This document shows, in pieces, positions 42,631-50,062 of a DNA stretch of 64,000 nt. The stretch lies in the NCBI GenBank assembly GCA_019637585.1, contig JAHBVL010000003.1:491225-555224 (forward strand). The letters run 5' to 3'. Below the pieces are notes generated by a model that saw nothing but the letters and a program-made list of their open reading frames with translations, was not told the origin of the DNA and searched no databases. Source of the stretch: Thermomicrobiales bacterium. GTDB taxonomy: Bacteria; Chloroflexota; Chloroflexia; Thermomicrobiales; UBA6265. Numbering within the stretch: the stretch's first letter is position 1; every line of letters begins with the position of its first letter. The position numbers were made by a program, and so were the translations under genes.

Positions 42631-43824
42631 CTAATCAGGGTCCTGGACCTGAACCTGCTCGGTGACTCCCGGTTGTACCGGTATCTCTCCACATCCTTCT
42701 TCGGGTTGCAGACTCTCCAGATAGGTCACGATCTCCTGAATCTGCTCGTCGGTCAAACTTCCCGGCGTGATTACCGTACCCATGTAATTGCCCGGCTTGA
42801 TCCCCTCCGGATCGTGCAACCAGGAAGCCAGGTTCTCCGGCGTGTTTCGCAACGTCCCCGCGGCGAGCGTGGTCCGGCAGCCCAGCAATGAGAGATTTGG
42901 CCCAAAGGTCCGCGCGGCATCGAGTTCTTCCGGCAAATCGGGCACGGCATTGCCGCCGGCGACCGATTCGACGCCGTTGATCTCGTGACATGTCATGCAA
43001 AGGGCCATGCTTTGGGGCACAGCGGCGATGTCTCCGCCGGCCAGATCGCCGGAGGCCTGTTGCGGTCCCGCCAGCCAGGCATCCTGCCAGGCCAGGAACT
43101 GCTCCTCAGGCTCGACGATCACCTTGAACCGCATCAACGCATGCGAATCCCCGCAATACTCGGCGCATTGACCGAAAAAGTACCCGGGCGTGTCCGTGTC
43201 GATGGCCAGCTTGTTCTCGTGACCCGGAATCAGGTCCATCTTGCCGCTCAGCTGCGGCACCCAGAACGAGTGAATGACATTGTTGGTATAGAGATGGAAG
43301 ACCACCCGCTTGCCCTGAGGCACATGAATCTCGTTGGCGGTGACGATCTTCGATTCGCCATCCTCCGATGGGTAATGAACCTCCCACCACCACTGCTTGC
43401 CATAGACCTCGACGACCAGATCGGGATTGTTCACCTGATCGTCATGCGCGTAGATCGTGCGCACGGTCGGAATGAAAATGATCAACAGGATGATGGCGGG
43501 GATGATGGTCCAGATGATCTCGAGCGTCTTGTTTCCGTGAATCTGCTCCGGCCGCTCTCCTTCAGCTCGCCGCCGGTAACTGAGCACGGTGTAGACGATG
43601 CCGATCTGCACACCGACAAAGACGATCAGCGACAACCAGAAGGTCAGCTTGTAGATATCGTTGATGTCGTTCGCCTGATCGGTGACCGGCGAAATGGTGC
43701 TGTACGGACTCTGAGCGCTGACCACACCCGGCAGAATCGCGCCACCGACGGCGAACAACGCCGCAACCAGCAGGACCAGGCGGGCTGAGGTTCGCCGCAC
43801 CCATCGATCACTACTTCGCTGCAT
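42631..43824 (-). CDS. ctaC: Cytochrome c oxidase subunit II fused to cytochrome c (caa3)
   Basis: A 397-residue protein: a signal peptide (about 1-38), two transmembrane helices (about 60-82 and 103-121), a CuA domain and a cytochrome c domain. CuA ligands are His185, Cys220, Cys224, His228 and Met231 (CAEYCGDSHALM). The heme c site is CMTCH at 276-280. It takes electrons from the quinol side through the covalently bound heme. The ATG at 43824 follows GGGAGG; an ATG 12 bp upstream is too early. It heads the cta unit on the minus strand. Confidence 0.96.
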   Translation of the reverse strand: MQRSSDRWVRRTSARLVLLVAALFAVGGAILPGVVSAQSPYSTISPVTDQANDINDIYKLTFWLSLIVFVGVQIGIVYTVLSYRRRAEGERPEQIHGNKTLEIIWTIIPAIILLIIFIPTVRTIYAHDDQVNNPDLVVEVYGKQWWWEVHYPSEDGESKIVTANEIHVPQGKRVVFHLYTNNVIHSFWVPQLSGKMDLIPGHENKLAIDTDTPGYFFGQCAEYCGDSHALMRFKVIVEPEEQFLAWQDAWLAGPQQASGDLAGGDIAAVPQSMALCMTCHEINGVESVAGGNAVPDLPEELDAARTFGPNLSLLGCRTTLAAGTLRNTPENLASWLHDPEGIKPGNYMGTVITPGSLTDEQIQEIVTYLESLQPEEGCGEIPVQPGVTEQVQVQDPD

Positions 43825-43865
43825 TTCGCCTCCCATGGTTCCGTACCGGCCAGAAATTCACATTC

Positions 43866-44002
43866 CCGGCACGTCGATTGCCGTGCCGGTTTTCCCGATC
43901 ACTGTCGTTGCTGTTCCGGATATTTCGCACGTTGTCGAACACTTCGAAAATTTCGACTCTGAATCCCAAGTCCACGCCGCTGGGAGAATTGCCCGCATTA
44001 TA
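43866..44002 (-). promoter_or_regulatory. Leader of the cta operon: hairpin and exact TATAAT
   Basis: On the minus strand an exact TATAAT (44002-43997) lies about 170 bp upstream of the ctaC start, with no good TTGACA partner. An 8-bp hairpin CCGGCACG/CGTGCCGG (43866-43889) lies in the would-be leader RNA; on the plus strand it is followed by TTTT. I see no gene in the remainder of the gap 43825-44266. Confidence 0.4.
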
Positions 44003-44266
44003 CGTGCTTCGCATCGGAGACGCTTCCGTACTCGATGCGCGCTCATGCGGAAACGCAGCCCGCCCTGGCTGTTTCTCGCGCGCCGGCGCTTGCTCGCCGG
44101 TTGTCCGCTAACCCCACCCTCGCCGCCGGTTTTCCACGCGGATCGGCATATGGCGCATGATACACTTGAAGGCGATTGTGACGTGCGTTGCGCCGCGAGC
44201 GAACGCGGAGTTCGGCTCTTGATTTCGCTCCCCAGATGCAGCGCAGTTTCCTTTCCGGAGTTCCGT

Positions 44267-44497
44267 GTGGCAGCAGATTCGGACGCCACTCAAACCTCCC
44301 GGTACCTCTCGGTGGCGGCAATCATCCTCGGGGTTCTGCTGGCGGCCACATCGCTTCTGGCCGACGAGATTGGCGTGAGCGGCGGTGGCGAAGGCATCGG
44401 ATGGAAGCAGTTGATTGGCGCTATCGCCGGAATCGTGATTGCGCTGGCCGGCGTTGCCCTGCTCCTGCGTCCTCGTGGCTTTACGGAATCGGATTGA
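44267..44497 (+). CDS. Small two-helix membrane protein
   Basis: A 76-residue protein with two hydrophobic segments (YLSVAAIILGVLLAATSLL and LIGAIAGIVIALAGVALLL) joined by a Gly-rich loop (GVSGGGEGIGW). The GTG at 44267 lies six bases after GGAG; upstream frame sequence has no membrane or domain pattern, so the longer start was rejected. Function unknown. It lies 113 bp before argS on the same strand. Confidence 0.6.
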   Translation: MAADSDATQTSRYLSVAAIILGVLLAATSLLADEIGVSGGGEGIGWKQLIGAIAGIVIALAGVALLLRPRGFTESD

Positions 44498-44610
44498 CCA
44501 GCGACCGATCGGAACATTCACCCCGTTGACCGAATTCTTCCCGTTCGCAGTCTGCAGTCCTCTGCAGCTACTGGCGTGCCGAGCGCCCGGGTTCTGATGG
44601 ACTGGAGCAT

Positions 44611-46836
44611 ATGAGCAAACAACCGGCCGAGACTGTCAACGAAAACCCTGTATCCGGCGAGGACGGGGTTCGCTCGGCGATCGCCGCCGCCATCCACCAG
44701 CTCGGCGCCGGCGATGGGGTGACCATCGACCTCAGACCACTGCCATTCGAAGGAACCTGGGGTGTCGCCACATCGGTCAGCCACGCCCTGGCCGGCGAAC
44801 GCGCCCAACAGGAGCTGACTGCTTCCGGGCAGCTGGCGGACAAATCGAAGAAAGAGATCAAGAAACTGACGAGCGACCGGGCACGGGTGCTTTCGCAGGA
44901 GATTGCGGAATCGATCGTCGCCTCACTGCGGCAGAGTGACGCATTCGCCACCGTCGAAGCGGCGAATGGCTACGTCAACATCACGTTCGATGCCAACGTG
45001 GTGGCCTCCTCGCTCATCTCCACCATTCTCTCCAATGGCGACGCGTACGGCGCTGGTGCGGCCAGAACCGAACGCGTCATGGTGGAGCACTCCCAGCCGA
45101 ACACCCACAAGGTCTTCCATATCGGTCACTTCCGAAACACCGCGCTCGGCGTGTCGATCAGCAAGATTCTGGCTCACGCCGGATATCCGGTGACGGAAGC
45201 CACCTATCCCGGCGACATCGGCATGCACGTGATCAAAGCGCTCTGGTGCTACCGGAGTTTTCATCTCGGCGAGGAACCGGCGAATCCGGACGAACGGGGT
45301 CGCTGGCTGGGACAGATCTACGCCGAATCGGATGCTCGCCTCGAATACCGCAACGACGTTCTCGATCTGCTCAACACCGTCAGCAAGGACGATCCCCATA
45401 TCGCGACGGCGATCGACCGGCTCCTCAAACTGCTTTGGCGCGAACATGCCGACACCGAGGACATCGCCTATCTGATGGGCCGCTTCACCACGCCGGGTGA
45501 AGTCAAGGAAGATGAGCTCATCGACGACGGCACGATCGAGGCATTCTGGCCGATTCTGGGCGCCTATCTCCAGGCGGAAGCAGAGCGAGAACCCGTTCAC
45601 CTGGAGATCGAAGGCGCCAACGGCCACGTCGAACCCTCCACCACGCCGCAGGAGCGGTACGACAGCTGGCTCGAGCTCGACGAACACCGGGACTGGTGGG
45701 CGCAGGTGCCCGCCTGGAAAGAGGCCATCAAGGCGACCTTCCAGGCATGGGAAGCAGGCGACGCCGACCTCATCGCGCAGTGGCAGACCACCCGGGAATG
45801 GAGCCTGGCCGATTTTCGTCGCATCTTCGACGAGCTGGGCGCCCATTTCGACGTCTGGTTCTTCGAGAGCGAAGTCGAGGAAGAGGGCAAGGAGATCGTC
45901 AAGGTCCTCCTCGACGCCGGCATCGCCGAAATCAGCGATGGCGCGGCGGTGGTGCGGATCGACGAAAAACTCGGGCTGACCGACGAGGTCTATCGCACCC
46001 TGCCGATCCTGCGATCAGACGGCACCTCCCTCTACTCCACCAAAGACCTCGCCCTGACGCGCCGCAAATTCGAGGACTATCACATCGACCGCGCGATCTG
46101 GGTCGTCGACGTCCGGCAGTCCCTCTATTTCAAGCAGATCTTCAAGATTCTGGAACTCTGGGGATTCGAGCAGGCCAAGGCGAGCTATCACCTTCCCTAT
46201 GAGATCGTCGTTCTGCCCGACGGGGTCATCTCCTCCCGCAAGGGCCGGGCCCCGCTCTACGACGACATCCGCGATCAGGTTCTGCAGCGAGCCCGCGAGA
46301 TCATTGCGGAGAAGAATCCGTCGCTCAGCGCGGCAGATCGGGAGCAGACCGCCTGGCAGGTCGGCATCGGATCGCTCAAGTACGCCATGCTGGCCAGGGA
46401 CAACAACAAGATCGTTGTTTTCGATATCGACGAAGCGCTCTCATTCGACGGTCACGCCGCTCCATACATCCAGTACGCGCACGCCCGGGCTTGCCGCATT
46501 CTGGAAAATGCCAAGTGGAATCGGGACACCGTGGCCGGCCCGGAGGGATTCCATCTCGATTTCGGGGCAATCGAGCCGTCCGAGCTGAGTCTGCTCCAGG
46601 AGCTCGGCCGGTTTCCCGAGGAAGTGCAGCGCGCCGCCGACCAGTACCGGCCGCTTCTCATTGCCAACTACGCCTTCGAGCTGGCCCGCCGCTTCAACGA
46701 CTTCTACCATGCCTGCCCGGTGATTCAGTCCGAAGAACCGGTTCGAACGGCCCGGCTGGCATTGGTCGACGCCACCCGGGTCACCTTGCGCAATGCCCTG
46801 GCGCTGCTGGGGATCGAAGCTCCCGAGGTGATGTAG
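44611..46836 (+). CDS. argS: Arginyl-tRNA synthetase with large internal insertion
   Basis: A 741-residue class Ia synthetase that charges tRNA-Arg. The N-terminal Add-1-like domain is about 15-145. The HIGH motif is HIGH (170-173) in VFHIGHFRNTALG; the KMSKS equivalent is ISSRKG in LPDGVISSRKGRAP. A C-terminal anticodon-binding DALR domain ends the protein. The typical length is 550-600; here roughly 150 extra residues, rich in Trp, Glu and Asp, separate HIGH from the second half of the catalytic domain (about 215-420). The ATG at 44611 follows GGAG. Confidence 0.95.
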   Translation: MSKQPAETVNENPVSGEDGVRSAIAAAIHQLGAGDGVTIDLRPLPFEGTWGVATSVSHALAGERAQQELTASGQLADKSKKEIKKLTSDRARVLSQEIAESIVASLRQSDAFATVEAANGYVNITFDANVVASSLISTILSNGDAYGAGAARTERVMVEHSQPNTHKVFHIGHFRNTALGVSISKILAHAGYPVTEATYPGDIGMHVIKALWCYRSFHLGEEPANPDERGRWLGQIYAESDARLEYRNDVLDLLNTVSKDDPHIATAIDRLLKLLWREHADTEDIAYLMGRFTTPGEVKEDELIDDGTIEAFWPILGAYLQAEAEREPVHLEIEGANGHVEPSTTPQERYDSWLELDEHRDWWAQVPAWKEAIKATFQAWEAGDADLIAQWQTTREWSLADFRRIFDELGAHFDVWFFESEVEEEGKEIVKVLLDAGIAEISDGAAVVRIDEKLGLTDEVYRTLPILRSDGTSLYSTKDLALTRRKFEDYHIDRAIWVVDVRQSLYFKQIFKILELWGFEQAKASYHLPYEIVVLPDGVISSRKGRAPLYDDIRDQVLQRAREIIAEKNPSLSAADREQTAWQVGIGSLKYAMLARDNNKIVVFDIDEALSFDGHAAPYIQYAHARACRILENAKWNRDTVAGPEGFHLDFGAIEPSELSLLQELGRFPEEVQRAADQYRPLLIANYAFELARRFNDFYHACPVIQSEEPVRTARLALVDATRVTLRNALALLGIEAPEVM

Positions 46837-46923
46837 CGCCGCAACCCCGGTGCGGAAGTTGCGTGTGCTAGCATCAAGACCAGATCTGGTCTGCCTCGGA
46901 TTTCAGCCGGGAGGTGACACGCG

Positions 46924-47535
46924 ATGCGATTGATGAAGTTCGGATTTGGGCTTCTTCTGCTGCGCTGGCTGCCTTTCAGGTTCGTCACCCGCTGGATGCT
47001 GCGCCTGGCCGTCTGGGGCGGTCTGGGATACGCGCTGGTTCGCAAGTTCAAACCAGAAATGCTCTCGGCGCCCGTCCAGAGTGTCGCGCCGCGAGAGCCC
47101 TCGGCCTGGACCGCTCCCCCGATCCGATCCGCCGCAACGGATCTTTCCGCTCCCGCCGGATCGACCTCGACATCGGTCACCGACGAGCTTCAGGCGCCTG
47201 GAGCAGTGGGGATAGCCTCTTCCTTTGCAGGGGACGGCGCGGCCGGCGTCGAACCGGTCGCTGAGATCGCCGGCGATGAAATGATCGACGTCATCGTCAG
47301 CGCCAGCATGGCGCTCGACGAAGCAGCCGAAGAAGCGCCGGCCGCCTTCCAGCCGAACTGGATCCGGGGCGATGGCTCGCTCGATTGCCCGCCGGACTTT
47401 CCGGTCAAAGGCAATGCGCATTCCGAGATCTATCACAATCGCGATAGCAGGCATTACGACCAGACGATCCCCGACGTCTGCTTCGCATCGGACGAAGACG
47501 CCCTGGCCGCCGGATACCGCGCTCCCCTCCGCTGA
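46924..47535 (+). CDS. Membrane-anchored protein with C-terminal sunset-like domain
   Basis: A 203-residue protein: an N-terminal amphipathic/hydrophobic segment (about 5-40), a low-complexity Ala/Pro/Ser linker (about 45-145), and a compact C-terminal module of about 50 residues. That module has DCPPDFPVKGNAHSEIYH, then SRHYDQTIPDVCF and AAGYRAPLR. This is the Lys-Gly-Asn ... Ile-Tyr-His ... Cys-Phe ... Ala-Gly-Tyr-Arg pattern of the sunset domain found in actinobacterial proteins. GGGAGG precedes the ATG at good spacing. Function unknown. It is 87 bp downstream of argS. Confidence 0.7.
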   Translation: MRLMKFGFGLLLLRWLPFRFVTRWMLRLAVWGGLGYALVRKFKPEMLSAPVQSVAPREPSAWTAPPIRSAATDLSAPAGSTSTSVTDELQAPGAVGIASSFAGDGAAGVEPVAEIAGDEMIDVIVSASMALDEAAEEAPAAFQPNWIRGDGSLDCPPDFPVKGNAHSEIYHNRDSRHYDQTIPDVCFASDEDALAAGYRAPLR

Positions 47536-47541
47536 CCCCTC

Positions 47542-47679
47542 TAGAGCGGTTGCGAAAACTTGTGCTCGACCACCGCGCTCCCTGGACCAATTGATCCGTC
47601 ATTCTGAGCGCAAGCGAAGAATCTCCCGCCGCAGCGGTGCCCTCAACCACGCGGTGCATAACTTTGCGCAACCGCTCTA
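47542..47679. mobile_element. 138-bp MITE-like element, copy 2
   Basis: Same length as the copy at 20311 and identical except for one base (G at 47651). Terminal inverted repeats start TAGAGCGGTTGCG. It begins seven bases after the stop of the upstream gene. The rest of the gap to 47878 holds a doubtful small frame and the tacA operator. Confidence 0.8.
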
Positions 47680-47702
47680 GCCCCTCTTCGCGGGCCAACC
47701 AG

Positions 47703-47810
47703 CTACGCCAGTAGGACGAAATCACTTCTCCACCGGAACTGCGGCGGATCGACCGCAGCCATCTGGTCGGCCGTCACCGGCGCAAGCATGCGGGCATCCT
47801 GATCGCTCAT
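47703..47810 (-). CDS. Possible 35-residue peptide
   Basis: A short frame beginning ATG at 47810 with GAGG eight bases upstream. It encodes a peptide with several Asp, Pro and Trp residues and no membrane or domain pattern. It is divergent from tacA. It could be chance; included because the ribosome site is decent and the gap has no other gene. Confidence 0.25.
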   Translation of the reverse strand: MSDQDARMLAPVTADQMAAVDPPQFRWRSDFVLLA

Positions 47811-47857
47811 CGCAATTGCCTCGTGGTAAACTACAAATCCTGTCACGACAATGTCAT

Positions 47858-47877
47858 GGCATTCACACAGGAATGCC
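47858..47877 (+). promoter_or_regulatory. Inverted repeat overlapping the tacA ribosome site (candidate autoregulatory operator)
   Basis: GGCATTC (47858-47864) and GAATGCC (47871-47877) form perfect 7-bp arms with a 6-bp spacer, ending one base before the antitoxin ATG. TacA/TacT complexes commonly repress their own promoter, which makes this a natural operator candidate. Confidence 0.5.
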
Positions 47878-47878
47878 G

Positions 47879-48187
47879 ATGATGATGAGGATAGAGCCGT
47901 TGAAAACGTCAGCACGAACCGAAAAGCTGGACATGCGCGTCACCGTAGAAGCCAAGCGCCGGCTGGTTGCTGCCGCAGCCGCTGAGCAACGATCGGTCAG
48001 CGAATTTGTTCTGTCCAGCGCGCTCGATCGAGCCAATGAAGCCCTGGCCGATCGAAAGCGCTTCGGACTCGACGAAGCAGGATGGTCCGCCTTCCAGGCA
48101 GCGCTGAACGGACCCGCCAGAGATCTGCCGAGAGTCACACGGCTGCTTCACGAACCGAGCATTTTCGAGGACGAGACGGCGCATTGA
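47879..48187 (+). CDS. tacA: TacA-type (DUF1778) antitoxin
   Basis: A 102-residue protein. The N-terminal part is a ribbon-helix-helix (TEKLDMRVTVEAKRRLVAAAAAEQRSVSEFV), then a C-terminal region that would wrap the toxin (LDEAGWSAFQAALNGPARDLPRVTRLLHEPSIF), where W-x-x-F-x-x-A-L is typical of DUF1778. The first ATG of three near-consecutive ones (47879) has AGGA six bases upstream. Its stop codon overlaps the toxin start. It neutralises the GNAT toxin and probably represses transcription. Confidence 0.9.
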   Translation: MMMRIEPLKTSARTEKLDMRVTVEAKRRLVAAAAAEQRSVSEFVLSSALDRANEALADRKRFGLDEAGWSAFQAALNGPARDLPRVTRLLHEPSIFEDETAH

Positions 48188-48687
48188 GCCGCTTGCGCAT
48201 CGTCAAACTGGAACGCAGCCACGCTCTCGACGCCTTCGACTGCGGCCAGCCCGACCTCAACCGTTTTCTCACCCGTTTCGCACTCACCAATCAACTGGCA
48301 GGCGCTTCGACAACCTATGCCGGTCTCTCCGGCGATGACGTGATCGGGTTCTACTCGTTGGTGGTGGGTGAGGTCGAGTTCGATGGAGTTCCAGAACGAT
48401 TGGCTCGCGGTCTGGCCAGACATCCAGTTCCGCTGATGGTGCTCGCCCGTCTGGCCGTCGACATCCACTGGCAAGGGAAAGGGGTTGGAGCCGGACTCCT
48501 CAAGGACGCCATGCTGCGCACCCTGAACGTTGCCGGCATCGTGGGAATTCGTGCATTGGTAGTGCACGCCAAGGATGAATCAGCTGTTTCTTTTTACCGG
48601 CACTTCGATTTCATGCCCTCTCCCACCGATCCGCTCCATCTCTTCCTGCTATTGAAGGACCTTCGGCGGGCAACGAAACCGTCGTGA
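48184..48687 (+). CDS. tacT: TacT-type GNAT acetyltransferase toxin
   Basis: A 167-residue GNAT-fold protein. The acetyl-CoA site is LARLAVDIHWQGKGVGAGLL (Gln-x-x-Gly-x-Gly), and a conserved Tyr (VSFYRHFDF) near the C-terminus could be the catalytic one. FDCGQPDLNRFL is the usual TacT N-terminal phrase. The start is a TTG at 48184 that overlaps the antitoxin stop as TTGA; the frame is open upstream but has no ribosome site. TacT enzymes acetylate the amino group of charged tRNA and stop translation. Confidence 0.9.
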   Translation: MSRLRIVKLERSHALDAFDCGQPDLNRFLTRFALTNQLAGASTTYAGLSGDDVIGFYSLVVGEVEFDGVPERLARGLARHPVPLMVLARLAVDIHWQGKGVGAGLLKDAMLRTLNVAGIVGIRALVVHAKDESAVSFYRHFDFMPSPTDPLHLFLLLKDLRRATKPS

Positions 48688-48703
48688 TCGCCGGCGGCAA
48701 GAA

Positions 48704-48736
48704 CGACGAAACGCCGCACGAAGCGGCGTTTCGTCG
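48704..48736 (+). terminator. 14-bp perfect hairpin after tacT
   Basis: CGACGAAACGCCGC (48704-48717) and its exact complement (48723-48736) with a 5-nt loop. No U-tract follows. It is 17 bp downstream of the toxin stop codon. Confidence 0.6.
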
Positions 48737-48817
48737 AGACTGGGGAGAGGGCGCTGCCCAGTCAATGCAACATCATTGAGCGAAGTTGCTGTGCCATACA
48801 CCTTGCTGCATCGCACC

Positions 48818-48837
48818 CTGGAGAATCGAATCTCCAG
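48818..48837 (+). terminator. Second hairpin with T-rich tail
   Basis: CTGGAGA (48818-48824) and TCTCCAG (48831-48837) with a 6-nt loop, followed by TTCTTT. It could back up the terminator of the tacAT unit. Confidence 0.45.
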
Positions 48838-48920
48838 TTCTTTATCAATTTATCACTTTTCACATCCGGATGCAATCCCCACCACACCCGGTTGCTGATC
48901 CCGTATACGACCTCACCCGA

Positions 48921-48978
48921 TTGACAACTCGATCCAGGCGGGAGTACGCTCCGAATTCCGACTTTAATAGTCGGAATT
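48921..48978 (+). promoter_or_regulatory. Promoter with perfect 10-bp palindrome upstream of siderophore uptake genes
   Basis: TTGACA (48921-48926), an 18-bp spacer and TACGCT (48945-48950) make a plausible promoter. AATTCCGACT (48954-48963) and AGTCGGAATT (48969-48978) form a perfect 25-bp palindrome around TTAAT, placed at the expected transcription start and 29 bp before the GTG start. A repressor bound here would block transcription; the sequence does not match a standard Fur or DtxR box. Confidence 0.6.
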
Positions 48979-49007
48979 AGATGCTGATTTGTGGCAAGGA
49001 GTATCGA

Positions 49008-50036
49008 GTGAATCGTGCAACTGGTCGTCACATCCTCTCCGCTGCGTTGGCGCTGAGCATCCTGCTCGGTGCGTCGATGCTCGCGGCCGTATCAGTCCAG
49101 GCTCAGGAAGCAACCCCGGCGACGTTGGCCGGCGCGGCACGGCTGCCGCCTGATCTGGTGCCAACGGCATTCGGGGAGATCCCCATTCCCGGCAGCGCGG
49201 AGCGGATTGTCACGCTCACCGATGGCGCGCTGGATACCGTCATCGCACTGGGCTCGACGCCGGTGGGCGCGACAACGAGCTCGAACTTCGAAACACCGGC
49301 GGCATACATCGTCGATCAGGTTCCCGATGGCATCACCTATGTCGGTGGCTGGGGCGAACTCGATCTCGAGGCCATCGTGACGCTCGACCCCGACGTGATC
49401 CTCACCGATCGCTGGATCGCCGAGGATATCTACAGTGCGCTTGTCGATATCGCGCCCGTGATTGCCCCGCTGGAAATCGACGTCGACGGACCAGAAGCAC
49501 TTCAGCAATGGGAATACGAAGCGCTGGTCTGGGCGCACGCACTGGGGAAGGACGCGGAAGCGTTGACTGCGATCGAAGCCGTCCGTGAGCGGGCAGCGAC
49601 CCTGGCCGCGGACCATCCGGAGTTCAATGGTCAGTCCGTCGTCGTTTTTCGCCCACAACCCAATTTCCCCGTCATCATGTCGCATCACTGGATCACCGGC
49701 GTCGTTTTGACCTGGGCTGGCTTTACGGGCAACGATCTCACCGCCGAACTGGCTCCGCCTCACAGCGGCGACTCCATCAGCCTGGAAGAACTCCAGTTGC
49801 TCGATGCCGACTGGCTCTTCGCCGCCGCCCGCGACCAGGAGCAGCGAGACGCGTTGCTGCAGATCTACGAAGAGAATCCCCTCTTCCAGTTCCTCCCGGC
49901 AGCCCAGAATGGCCAGGTGGTGGAAGTGAGCGGCGACCTGTGGAGCGGAGCGACCGGCATCCTGGCGTCGCACGCGATGCTCGACGAGATCGAGTCGATC
50001 ATCTTCGGCGGCTCCGCCGCGACACCAACGGCATAA
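49008..50036 (+). CDS. Ferric-siderophore ABC transporter binding protein (FecB/FepB-like)
   Basis: A 342-residue secreted protein. A signal peptide covers about 1-33, then QEATPATLAG. The fold of cluster A-II (helical backbone) binding proteins is seen: IPIPGSAERIVTLTDGALDTVIALGSTPVG, LDLEAIVTLDPDVILTDRW, and a C-terminal Leu/Trp-rich lobe (LQLLDADWLF). The GTG at 49008 has AAGGAG seven bases upstream. It is paired with a Fes-like esterase 26 bp downstream, so the ligand is probably a catecholate-type ferric siderophore. Permease and ATPase genes are not in the window. Confidence 0.9.
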   Translation: MNRATGRHILSAALALSILLGASMLAAVSVQAQEATPATLAGAARLPPDLVPTAFGEIPIPGSAERIVTLTDGALDTVIALGSTPVGATTSSNFETPAAYIVDQVPDGITYVGGWGELDLEAIVTLDPDVILTDRWIAEDIYSALVDIAPVIAPLEIDVDGPEALQQWEYEALVWAHALGKDAEALTAIEAVRERAATLAADHPEFNGQSVVVFRPQPNFPVIMSHHWITGVVLTWAGFTGNDLTAELAPPHSGDSISLEELQLLDADWLFAAARDQEQRDALLQIYEENPLFQFLPAAQNGQVVEVSGDLWSGATGILASHAMLDEIESIIFGGSAATPTA

Positions 50037-50062
50037 CCTCACTGATGGGAAGAGCTGCGACC

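Noticed and set aside
44548..44571. Possible solitary REP arm upstream of argS
   Set aside because: The complement starts GTAGCTGCAGA, but the hairpin is degraded and lacks CCCCGT. Too weak to list, though it may be a relic.
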